The notes beneath the pieces were generated by a model. The model searched no databases. It was given only the letters and a program-made list of their open reading frames with translations, and had not been told where the DNA came from. A stretch of 64,000 bases of DNA from Peptoclostridium acidaminophilum DSM 3953 (lineage in GTDB: Bacteria > Bacillota > Clostridia > Peptostreptococcales > Peptostreptococcaceae): NCBI RefSeq assembly GCF_000597865.1, contig NZ_CP007453.1:310001-374000 (forward strand), read 5' to 3'. Shown here piece after piece: positions 42,037 to 49,011 of this stretch (positions within the stretch are counted from its first letter, which is position 1; each line of letters opens with the position of its first letter). The translations under genes were made by a program, and so were the position numbers.

Positions 42037-42198
42037 ATGTCAAGGATTCCAGAACATTTGCAGCAAAAGATAAAAGAGATCCCAGAGCGGGCTGGAGTTT
42101 ACTTTATGAAGGATAGGCATGGCGGTATCGTATATGTGGGCAAAAGCAAGAGCCTGCGCTCGATGGTCAGGTCTTGTTTGGAAGATTTAGGGGAGTGA
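42037..42198 (+). CDS. 53-residue GIY-YIG/UvrC-N-like mini-protein
   Basis: Starts MSRIPEHLQQKIKEIPERAG and continues VYFMKDRHGGIVYVGKSKSL, which matches the first 45 residues of UvrC (GIY as GVY, YIG as YVG, then a conserved K-S-K). It stops after the first helix, so the catalytic glutamate of the nuclease domain is absent. Either a truncated copy or a binding-only mini-domain. TTGAGGTGTG lies before the ATG. It ends 6 bases before the SDR gene and is likely co-transcribed with it. Confidence 0.7.
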   Translation: MSRIPEHLQQKIKEIPERAGVYFMKDRHGGIVYVGKSKSLRSMVRSCLEDLGE

Positions 42199-42204
42199 TG
42201 ATGC

Positions 42205-42984
42205 ATGAAACTCAAGGACAAGGTATGCGTAATAACAGGAGGCGCCCTTGGCATAGGAAGATGCCTTACCAGGGAATTTGCTAAGGCAGGTGCTAAGGTT
42301 GCCTTCATCGACATGGACAAGAAAGCAGGCATGGAAAATGCAGATTACATAAGCAAAAATGGAGGAAAGGCTTTCTTTTTCTGCGGAGACATAGCAGACG
42401 AGAAGACTCTCGAGTTATTCAGGGATGAGATCATCGCCAGGTTCGGCAATATAGATTATCTGATTAACAACGCATGCCTGAGCCGAAGAGGAATACTCTC
42501 CCAGTGCAGCTACGAGGACTTCAACTATGTGCTGCGCATTGGCGTAAGCGCGCCCTACTACCTGACTCAGCTGTTCCTTCCATACTGGAACGAGAAAGGT
42601 TCGGTAGTCAACATATCGTCGACAAGGGCCTTCATGTCCCAGGCCGATACGGAAAGCTACACAGCCGCCAAAGGGGGAATAAGCGCTCTAACCCACGCCC
42701 TTGCGGTTAGCCTCTCTGGCAGGGTAAGGGTGAACTCCGTATCCCCGGGCTGGATAGACACGGGGGCATATCACGAGGAGGGCTACGAGCCGTCATACTC
42801 AAAGGCCGACATGCTGCAGCACCCTTCGGGCAGGGTAGGGGAGCCAAAGGACGTAGCCAGGGCAGTCATGTTCCTTTGCGACGAGGCCAACAGCTTCATT
42901 AACGGAGAGAACATAACAGTGGACGGTGGCATGAGCAAGCTCATGATATACAGTGGAGATGATGGCTGGCAGTACGAAAAATAG
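42205..42984 (+). CDS. Short-chain dehydrogenase/reductase (SDR)
   Basis: 259 residues. Rossmann motif TGGALGIG near residue 11, DMD at the end of strand 2 (NAD preference), NNACL, catalytic serine in VNISSTRAF and SYTAAKG with the Tyr and Lys. C-terminal ENITVDGGMSK is typical of classical SDRs such as FabG relatives. Substrate unknown. GGGGAG nine bases before the ATG. Confidence 0.9.
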   Translation: MKLKDKVCVITGGALGIGRCLTREFAKAGAKVAFIDMDKKAGMENADYISKNGGKAFFFCGDIADEKTLELFRDEIIARFGNIDYLINNACLSRRGILSQCSYEDFNYVLRIGVSAPYYLTQLFLPYWNEKGSVVNISSTRAFMSQADTESYTAAKGGISALTHALAVSLSGRVRVNSVSPGWIDTGAYHEEGYEPSYSKADMLQHPSGRVGEPKDVARAVMFLCDEANSFINGENITVDGGMSKLMIYSGDDGWQYEK

Positions 42985-43010
42985 AAAAATCCTCTAAAAA
43001 CAAACAATAT

Positions 43011-43038
43011 TTGACTTATGATCTGGAAATAGTATAAT
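43011..43038 (+). promoter_or_regulatory. Promoter of the DUF134 gene
   Basis: TTGACT at 43011-43016 and TATAAT at 43033-43038, 16-base spacer. The palindrome GCATATGC at 43052-43059 sits just after the expected start site and before the ribosome-binding site, a good repressor position. Confidence 0.7.
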
Positions 43039-43084
43039 TGAAGAATAAAAAGCATATGCCCGAAATGAAAGGAGTGAATTCTCT

Positions 43085-43465
43085 GTGCCAAGACCAAGAA
43101 AAAGAAGAAGAGTTTGCTTTATGCCTGAAAACAACCTGTTTGGGCCTCTCAACCAACAAGACTCAGATCGCGAAAATATTGTGATGAGTGTGGAAGAATA
43201 TGAATCACTTAGACTGATTGAGCTGGAAGGCATGAATCAGGAAGAGTGTGCGGAAAGAATGAATGTGGCGCGCTCTACTGCGCAAAGAATTTACAACGAG
43301 GCCAAGAGAAAGCTGGTAGATGCTTTGGTAAACGGGAAGAACATTAAAATTGAAGGCGGGGACTACAAGCTTTGTGATGAGAGTGAAGCTGGATGCGGCC
43401 GAGGAAGGTGCAGAAAACATAGATTCGGGTGGAATAACCCGGAAGATGAGAGTGAAACTAAATAG
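43085..43465 (+). CDS. DUF134-family protein, putative HTH regulator
   Basis: 126 residues, GTG start. [21 protein letters not shown] and [45 protein letters not shown]-like segment match DUF134, which has a sigma70-region-4-like HTH. The C-terminus has a cysteine/histidine group ([16 protein letters not shown]). Such genes stand next to Fe-S/nitrogenase-cofactor-like genes; a redox or metal responsive regulator is plausible but not shown. It may bind the palindrome in its own leader. Confidence 0.85.
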   Translation: MPRPRKRRRVCFMPENNLFGPLNQQDSDRENIVMSVEEYESLRLIELEGMNQEECAERMNVARSTAQRIYNEAKRKLVDALVNGKNIKIEGGDYKLCDESEAGCGRGRCRKHRFGWNNPEDESETK

Positions 43466-43514
43466 AAACATATCATGGACTAAGGGATTTCAGGAAAGCG
43501 AGAGGTGAGGAAGT

Positions 43515-44339
43515 ATGATAATTAAGACCTTGGCTGAAAACACAGCCGTATCAACTGAATTCAGGACCGAGCACGGGCTTAGTTTGTATATTGAAACGAA
43601 CAGGCACAAGTTACTCTTCGACCTTGGAGCCAGTGACCTTTTTATTGAAAACGCCCAAAAGATGGATGTCGATATCACACAGGTCGATACTGTTTTTATT
43701 TCACACGGGCACTATGATCATGGCGGCGGGCTGAAGGCGTTTTTAAATGCCAATTCAAGAGCGAAGGTGTATGTAAACAAGAGGGCTTTTGAAAATCACT
43801 ACGCCAACCGTGAGGGAGGCAAGAGAGCGTATATCGGACTAGATAAGGACATAATGGAAAGTGATAGGCTTATATTTGTGGGGGATCAGCTAAGACTTGA
43901 TGAGGAACTGGAGCTTTTCTCCAATGTAAAAGGAAGGAAGTTTTATCCTTCGGGCAACGTCGATTTGCTATTGAAGCAGGACGAGCAATTCATTCTTGAT
44001 GATTTTGCGCATGAGCAGAATCTCATAATAAGCGAAGAAGGCAAGCGGGTTCTGATTGCGGGCTGCGCCCACAATGGCATTGTAAATATCATAGAGCATA
44101 TGAAGGAGTATATGCACGAAGAGCCGACCCATGTGATCGGGGGATTCCATCTTCACAACAGGTCCGCCGGCAAGAGCGAATCGCAGGAGACAGTAGGGGA
44201 AATTGGCAGACACCTCAAAAATACAGGTGCGCAGTACTATACCTGTCACTGCACAGGTATAGAAGCCTACGGATGGCTAAGGGATGTCATGGACGGACAG
44301 ATAGAATACCTTGCAACGGGAAGTCAGCTGAAATTGTAA
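43515..44339 (+). CDS. MBL-fold metallohydrolase (dihydropterin/methanopterin-type)
   Basis: 274 residues. Metal motif SHGHYDHGGGL near residue 60, then GCAHNGIVNIIEH and GGFHLH. This is the branch annotated as 7,8-dihydropterin-6-methyl-4-(beta-D-ribofuranosyl)aminobenzene-5'-phosphate synthase-like, found in clostridial metal/cofactor loci. The physiological substrate is unknown. GAGAGGTGAGG before the ATG. Confidence 0.88.
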   Translation: MIIKTLAENTAVSTEFRTEHGLSLYIETNRHKLLFDLGASDLFIENAQKMDVDITQVDTVFISHGHYDHGGGLKAFLNANSRAKVYVNKRAFENHYANREGGKRAYIGLDKDIMESDRLIFVGDQLRLDEELELFSNVKGRKFYPSGNVDLLLKQDEQFILDDFAHEQNLIISEEGKRVLIAGCAHNGIVNIIEHMKEYMHEEPTHVIGGFHLHNRSAGKSESQETVGEIGRHLKNTGAQYYTCHCTGIEAYGWLRDVMDGQIEYLATGSQLKL

Positions 44340-44414
44340 AAGACTTGGGAACAGACATAAGCGGCATAATTTGGCTGGATCATGTCTGGCGAAGGCCAGG
44401 AAAAGGGTGAAAAC

Positions 44415-44867
44415 ATGGAAACTGAGAAAAAGATTTTTGAGATTGAAGAGTTGCTCAAATCAAATGGCTATAAGCTGACGCATCCTAGAGAGGTGATTGT
44501 AAGGCTGTTTGTTCAAACTAGCGAGCATCTTAAGCCCGAGGATATATATAATAAAGTCAGGAATGAAGATGTCAGCATCCCCACGGTATACCGCAGCATA
44601 GAGATTTTTAAGAAAATCGGCATAATAAAAGAAGTCGTTATCAACAATGAAAGATATTACGAGCTTAGCATTTTCAGCCAAAAGAAATTTCATATTCACT
44701 TTCAATGCAGCGTATGTGGTAAAATCAAGGAGTACAATGACAGGCGGATTTTTAAGGATATGCTTATGCAAAGAGACTATATTGAAGAAACCTACAATGA
44801 TGTAATAGATGATGTGACGGTAGTGATGAGAGGGGTATGCAGCTCCTGTAAGAAAGATGTAAAGTAG
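44415..44867 (+). CDS. Fur-family transcriptional regulator
   Basis: 150 residues. HTH with LTHPREVIVRLFVQ and SIPTVYRSIEIFKKIGII, then FHIHFQCSVCGKIKEY (histidines and first CxxC) and CSSCKKD (second CxxC, structural zinc). Could be Fur, PerR or Zur. AAAGGGTGA before ATG 44415; the longer ORF upstream has no site. Placed in a run of metal-linked genes. Confidence 0.88.
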   Translation: METEKKIFEIEELLKSNGYKLTHPREVIVRLFVQTSEHLKPEDIYNKVRNEDVSIPTVYRSIEIFKKIGIIKEVVINNERYYELSIFSQKKFHIHFQCSVCGKIKEYNDRRIFKDMLMQRDYIEETYNDVIDDVTVVMRGVCSSCKKDVK

Positions 44868-44921
44868 CTTAAATTGCTGTTTGTTAGCAGGACAATATTT
44901 TGACGGGAACAGGGGATGAAC

Positions 44922-45797
44922 ATGGAATTTAATTTTAAGTGTTTACTGTGCAATATAGAACAAGTCGATAAGGTGTCCAGGCATATAAATGCTCCAGAAT
45001 GTGCAAAGGAGCCCGTGATAAGGGATGTGCTGAAGCACTTGGCGGATATAGATTTTAAAATGAAAAATCCAGAAATCATGAGTGGCACATGGAGAATAAT
45101 AACAGATGGACTTGGAGAGTCAGATCCATATAAGAGCGAAAAGCAGCGCTTCAACAGCGACATGTTGCAGATTTATGGTCTCCTGAAGTCGAGGCTGTCA
45201 AAAGGCGAGGAGGGCTTCTTTGAGGCCTTGAGGCTATCTGCGGTGGGCAACATCATAGATTTTGGTGCCAATCACTATTTCGACAAGGAAATGTGCTATG
45301 AAAAAATATGTAATTTGTGTTCCGAGGACATATTTGCAATAGACCATAGCAGGAGGCTGTATGAGAAGCTAAAAGTCTCAAAGCAGCTGCTTGTAATCGG
45401 TGACAATTGCGGAGAGATTGTCCTGGATAAGCTGCTTATAGAGAGGATAAGAAGCGAATTCAGTGATATCAAGATATATTTCAGCGTGCGAGGAAAAGCC
45501 GTGCTCAACGATGTGACTTCGGATGACGCACTGCAGGTAGGAATGGGAGATTTAGCCATAATTATAGATGACGGAACCGAAGCTCCTGGAACGGTTCTTG
45601 CCCAAGCGTCGGATGAATTCAGGCGCATATTCGACGAATCGGATCTCGTTATTGCCAAAGGACAGGGCAACTATGAGGGTCTTAGTGATATCAAAAGGGA
45701 TGGTCTTTTCTTCGTGCTCATGGCAAAATGTCCGGTGATATCAGACTACATTGGAGTGCCTAACATGAAATGCGTATGTGTTGAAAACAACAGTTAA
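44922..45797 (+). CDS. DUF89/ARMT1-type damage-control phosphatase
   Basis: 291 residues. N-terminal CLLCNIEQV, GNIIDFGA, the metal/active-site part VIGDNCGEIVLDKLLIE and later DLVIAKGQGNYEGL match DUF89 proteins, metal-dependent phosphatases acting on damaged phosphometabolites. ATG 44922 is preferred because AGGGG lies 6 bases upstream; ATG 44916 overlaps it. Confidence 0.87.
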   Translation: MEFNFKCLLCNIEQVDKVSRHINAPECAKEPVIRDVLKHLADIDFKMKNPEIMSGTWRIITDGLGESDPYKSEKQRFNSDMLQIYGLLKSRLSKGEEGFFEALRLSAVGNIIDFGANHYFDKEMCYEKICNLCSEDIFAIDHSRRLYEKLKVSKQLLVIGDNCGEIVLDKLLIERIRSEFSDIKIYFSVRGKAVLNDVTSDDALQVGMGDLAIIIDDGTEAPGTVLAQASDEFRRIFDESDLVIAKGQGNYEGLSDIKRDGLFFVLMAKCPVISDYIGVPNMKCVCVENNS

Positions 45798-45852
45798 ATG
45801 GCTTGCCTGATTAGGTCGATGTCGCAGAAAAATCTATCCGACGAGGTGAGAT

Positions 45853-46068
45853 ATGGTTACACGACAGATGATATTGCTAGATATAGTTGAGCGGTATCCC
45901 GAAACAGAGGCAATATTCCGAGAATACGACAGCATGCTTGGTACTTGCATAATGTGCAGCTTCCTTTTCCAATCAATTGAGGACATTGAAAAGGAGCGGA
46001 GTGTGAGTTTGGATGAATTGTATAATAGATTGAATGACGCCGCTTGCGGCAGAACAGTCGAAAAATAA
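45853..46068 (+). CDS. DUF1858-like small protein
   Basis: 71 residues. ILLDIVERYPETEAIFREY and a CIMC cysteine pair near residue 32 match the DUF1858 family, often fused to or near hybrid-cluster and Fe-S proteins. Redox or Fe-S interaction is inferred. GAGGTGAG before the ATG. Last gene of the rightward run; a strong terminator follows. Confidence 0.8.
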   Translation: MVTRQMILLDIVERYPETEAIFREYDSMLGTCIMCSFLFQSIEDIEKERSVSLDELYNRLNDAACGRTVEK

Positions 46069-46072
46069 AAGC

Positions 46073-46111
46073 AGCCTGTGACATTTGAAACAAGAGTGTC
46101 ACAGGCTTTTT
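46073..46111. terminator. Terminator after DUF1858 gene
   Basis: AGCCTGTGACA (46073-46083) pairs perfectly with TGTCACAGGCT (46097-46107), followed by a T run. Confidence 0.92.
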
Positions 46112-46163
46112 ACTAGCTTTGCAAAGGTCTCGTACAATATTAATGTAATATGGGCAATTAAAA

Positions 46164-46946
46164 CTAACTTAATTTTTTTAAAACCTCATCAGAAAGTAAA
46201 TTTACAAGCGCCCTGTTTATGTTGTAATACTCTTCAATTGCGCCCTCGTCACATAATTCCGCTAGTTTTGGATCTATAGGCATGTGAGCAATGAGTTCAA
46301 TACTCATTTCCTTTGAAATCTTTTCTGTTTTGCTTTTTCCGAATATGTTGATTCGTTTTTTGCAATCAGGACATTCATAATAGCTCATGTTTTCTATTAT
46401 CCCAAGAATTGGAACATCCATTCTTTTGGCCATGTCTGCAGATTTTTTGACTATCATGTTTACAAGATCTTGCGGGGACGAAACAATTATTATGCCATCC
46501 ACCGGTAGGGACTGCATCATTGTGAGGGGTATGTCGCTGGTTCCTGGCGGAAGATCTATTAGCAAATAATCCAAATCTCCCCAGAGGACATCTGTGTAGA
46601 ATTGCCTCAAGGTTTTTGAAATTAGAGGTCCTCGCCATATAACGGGAGAGTCCTCTTTTTCCATCAGGAATGACAGGGACATCACCTTTATTCCGGAGGG
46701 TGTTGTTACAGGCTCGATGCCTTTGCTGCTGGTATTGGATTTTTCACCTGTTATTCCAAATATTTTAGGTATGCTGGTGCCGCCCATGTCTCCATCCAAT
46801 ATGCCGACTTTAAATCCTTTTTTTATAAGTGATACTGCGAGCAGCGAAGTTACTGAGGATTTGCCTACGCCGCCCTTGCCACTCATTATAGCAATAACTT
46901 TTTTTATGTTTGTATATTCGTTGGTGTTTGCCTTTTCAAAATCCAT
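46164..46946 (-). CDS. Mrp/NBP35-family P-loop ATPase (Fe-S cluster carrier)
   Basis: 260 residues. Deviant Walker A MSGKGGVGKSSV near residue 21, LDGDMGG, DYLLIDLPPGTSD and the bridging YYECPDCKKR CxxC that holds a [4Fe-4S] cluster between two subunits. Loads Fe-S clusters on target proteins. ATG 46946 follows AAGGGGGCG. It stands with the other metal-linked genes but on the opposite strand. Confidence 0.92.
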   Translation of the reverse strand: MDFEKANTNEYTNIKKVIAIMSGKGGVGKSSVTSLLAVSLIKKGFKVGILDGDMGGTSIPKIFGITGEKSNTSSKGIEPVTTPSGIKVMSLSFLMEKEDSPVIWRGPLISKTLRQFYTDVLWGDLDYLLIDLPPGTSDIPLTMMQSLPVDGIIIVSSPQDLVNMIVKKSADMAKRMDVPILGIIENMSYYECPDCKKRINIFGKSKTEKISKEMSIELIAHMPIDPKLAELCDEGAIEEYYNINRALVNLLSDEVLKKLS

Positions 46947-47032
46947 ACTAAACGCCCCCTTAAAGTATCTTATATAAAAGCGATACCCATTTTGAAATCT
47001 AAGAAAACAAAATGTGACATTAAAGAGGTATG

Positions 47033-47072
47033 AAAAACAGCCTGTGCATGGAAAATTCCCATACACAGGCTG
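47033..47072 (-). terminator. Terminator of prxU
   Basis: CAGCCTGTG (47038-47046) pairs with CACAGGCTG (47064-47072), with an inner ATGG/CCAT; on the minus strand five T residues follow (47037-47033). Confidence 0.85.
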
Positions 47073-47086
47073 CTTTGTTATTTGAT

Positions 47087-47698
47087 CTAATCTTCAAAGG
47101 CTTCCTTTACAGACCACTCCTTGTACACGTTTCCAACCAGTCCTGGACCAGGCTTAAGAGTTTTCTTTCCTGGCTTCCAGCCTGATGGTGCCACCTCTGC
47201 GCCCTTTGTTTCGCGTACAAGCTGGAAAGCTTGTATTTGTCTTAGTGTCTCTGAAACATTACGTCCAACTGGAGGAGTAAGCACCTCGTAGCCTTGTATT
47301 ATTCCATCCGGATCTATTAGGAAACGTCCTCTGTTTTCAACGCCGGCTTCTGGGTCGTATACGCCATAAAGAGTTCCGACATTTCCGCCTCCGTCTGAAA
47401 GCATAGGGAAAGGTATGCCGCCTTCAACCATCTTGCTAAGCTCATTGTCGTTCCACATCTTGTGAACGAAAACAGAGTCTACGCTTACTGAGAGCACCTC
47501 TACGCCAAGCTTTTGGAACTCTGGATATTTTTCAGCAACTGCTGAAACCTCAGTGGCTCAGACAAATGTAAAGTCTCCTGGATAGAAGCAAAGTACAACC
47601 CATTTTCCAAGATATTCAGACAATCTGAATGTCTTAAACTCGCCTTTATAGAATCCTGCCATTTCAAAGTCAGGGGCTTTCTTTCCAACTGATACCAT
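47087..47698 (-). CDS. prxU: Selenoprotein peroxiredoxin PrxU (UGA-encoded selenocysteine)
   Basis: 203 residues if the TGA at 47558-47560 is read as selenocysteine (Sec47). The context [21 protein letters not shown] matches FTFVCPTE of 2-Cys peroxiredoxins, with Sec at the peroxidatic position; APDFEM and later [12 protein letters not shown] and [14 protein letters not shown] are family motifs. The protein reduces peroxides. A hairpin begins 10 bases after the TGA, as expected for a bacterial SECIS. Start at ATG 47698 has GGAGGAG six bases upstream; an in-frame ATG at 47809 with its own GGAGGTGG would add 37 residues. The downstream part would not be made without Sec insertion, and no cysteine copy is seen here. 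Confidence 0.93.
47530..47560 (-). promoter_or_regulatory. UGA codon and bacterial SECIS hairpin in prxU
   Basis: TGA at 47560-47558 on the minus strand. TTTCAGC and GCTGAAA (47547-47541 and 47536-47530) form a 7-bp stem with loop AGTT, 10 bases after the TGA. Bacterial SelB binds such a hairpin just after the UGA to insert selenocysteine. Confidence 0.8.
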
Positions 47699-47809
47699 AG
47701 ACATCTCCTCCTTTTTAAATGAAGCTGTTTCGTTAACTGTTTGCTGTTCCTGTGGCAGCTCAACCTGCGATTTTGGTCTTGCGCAGCCTGGTTTAAAATC
47801 TTGCGGCAT
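47699..47809 (-). other. In-frame N-terminal extension of prxU with its own ribosome-binding site
   Basis: The frame is open from ATG 47809 ([20 protein letters not shown]...) into prxU without a stop. GGAGGTGGC stands 5-6 bases before this ATG. It could give a 240-residue form with an extra cysteine (C9), or act in control of the shorter form. The second site, GGAGGAG at 47705-47711, serves the 203-residue form. Confidence 0.45.
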
Positions 47810-48196
47810 ATAGCCACCTCCATAGAATAAATTGAAAACGGGCTGAAGCCCTATTAATTATCTTAATACCCTGAATATTGTACTTGAAACAAATATGAAG
47901 TTAAAATAAAAAAACATCTACACCGATATTTAGTGCGAATGCTTGCTGCGATGAACAGTCAGCCACAAGCAATATATGTAAAATTGCAATTGATAAGAGA
48001 TTTGAATATCTCATGCCAATGTCTGTCCGCAGGGTATTTTTAAAGCTAGCATTTTATTCGGCTGTTTGCGGACTTGCCAAAGTAAAATGGCATATGCCGC
48101 ATTATACTTATACCCTAAGTATTCAAATTCATAAACAAATATTTTCAGGTATATTTGTATTAGCGGAATATAGAACGAGAAAAGGATGTGAAGAAT
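47810..48196. other. Intergenic region between prxU and the DUF1847 remnant
   Basis: No convincing gene. It should hold the prxU promoter on the minus strand; a minus-strand TATAAT lies at about 48100-48106, directly before the perfect palindrome GGCATATGCC (48089-48098). A short GGGCT/AGCCC repeat sits near 47840. Confidence 0.35.
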
Positions 48197-48518
48197 ATGT
48201 ACAATTGCAGAATTTGCACTGTGCATGCGTGCATAAGTGGAGAGAAGGAAAGGCTGCGAATTCGAAGCTATGTGCAATCCGACAGGTCAGGCGCTTTTGC
48301 TCAACAAGGCGGAAACTGATTTAAATCTCATTTTTGGCCTTTGTGTAGGCCATGACTCTTTTTTTGTAAAATATTCCAATGCGCCGGTAACTGTCGCAGC
48401 GGCCAAGGACAGGGTGCTCGGACACAATCCCATGGCTGCAGTCTATCTTGCTCAAAGTTACTACAAGAGCAGGATGTTTCCCGAAAAAAATGTTGACAAT
48501 ATTCAAAAAACAGTGTAA
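48197..48518 (+). pseudogene. DUF1847-family gene remnant with internal deletion and frameshift
   Basis: The ATG at 48197 with AAGGATG upstream starts [20 protein letters not shown], the cysteine-rich N-terminus of DUF1847 proteins (CxxCxxxxC). That frame stops at 48319. Another frame (from about 48250) reads [20 protein letters not shown], then [17 protein letters not shown], then [20 protein letters not shown], the C-terminal half of the same family. Family members are about 200 residues, so about 110 internal residues are missing and the two ends are out of frame. The junction lies near 48245-48260. The trp promoter overlaps its end. Confidence 0.65.
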
Positions 48519-48521
48519 ATT
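48493..48521 (+). promoter_or_regulatory. Probable promoter of the trp leader
   Basis: TTGACA at 48493-48498, then 17 bases, then TAAATT at 48516-48521. It lies just before the T-box leader. Confidence 0.6.
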
Positions 48522-48539
48522 AAGCTTAATACTTTAATA

Positions 48540-48837
48540 CAGTAAATTCTGTGAATGGAAAAAGTAGGCCAACAATGTTGTCCAAGCGAGCCGGTGGTGG
48601 TGGGAGTCCGGTGTCAAGGTTCTGGCTGAATGGTTCCATGAGAAGCGGTGTGAAATCCATATACGACATGGAGAGTATCGCTTGCCGCATGTCCAGCGTT
48701 AAAGGGACAGGGTATCGAAAACAAAGCTGTTTTCTGTACCTGACAAAGAGAGATGGGTAATACCTTCTAAAATGGGTGGCAGCGCGGAATGACGACATTT
48801 CGTCCTATAGTTATATGGGATGAGGTGTCTTTTTTAT
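48540..48837 (+). promoter_or_regulatory. T-box riboswitch (first unit) of the trp operon
   Basis: GAATGGAAAAAGTAGG near 48550-48567 and AGCGAGCCGGTGG near 48577 match the 5' part of a T-box stem I. A tryptophan triplet TGG at 48623-48625 (or 48631-48633) is the likely specifier. The T-box core GGGTGGCAGCGCGG lies at 48774-48787, followed by a terminator with GACATTTCGTCC and GGGATGAGGTGTC and T run to about 48837. Uncharged tRNA-Trp would stabilise the antiterminator and switch on trpEGDCFBA. Confidence 0.85.
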
Positions 48838-48948
48838 TTCAATGCATATAGCTGCTTCAGGTTTTAAGGTGATTACAGATCTAAAATGGGTGGCAACGCG
48901 GAGCTAAGATGTTTCGTCCCTTCAAGGGGGATGAAGCGTCTTTTTTTA
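48838..48948 (+). promoter_or_regulatory. Second T-box antiterminator/terminator unit without stem I
   Basis: A second core GGGTGGCAACGCGG stands at 48888-48901, followed by a terminator (TCGTCCC/GGGGGATGA and T run to about 48947). Only about 50 bases separate it from the first terminator, too few for another stem I, so both terminators probably share one specifier domain. Confidence 0.8.
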
Positions 48949-49011
48949 TTCACTTTTTACGGGTATATAAATTAAATCAAATAGAGGCAAACACAAGGGG
49001 GATGTTAAGGA

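Noticed and set aside
47500-47823. 107-residue ORF in another frame over the prxU start
   Set aside because: Out of frame with the peroxiredoxin motifs; the true frame continues through the UGA.
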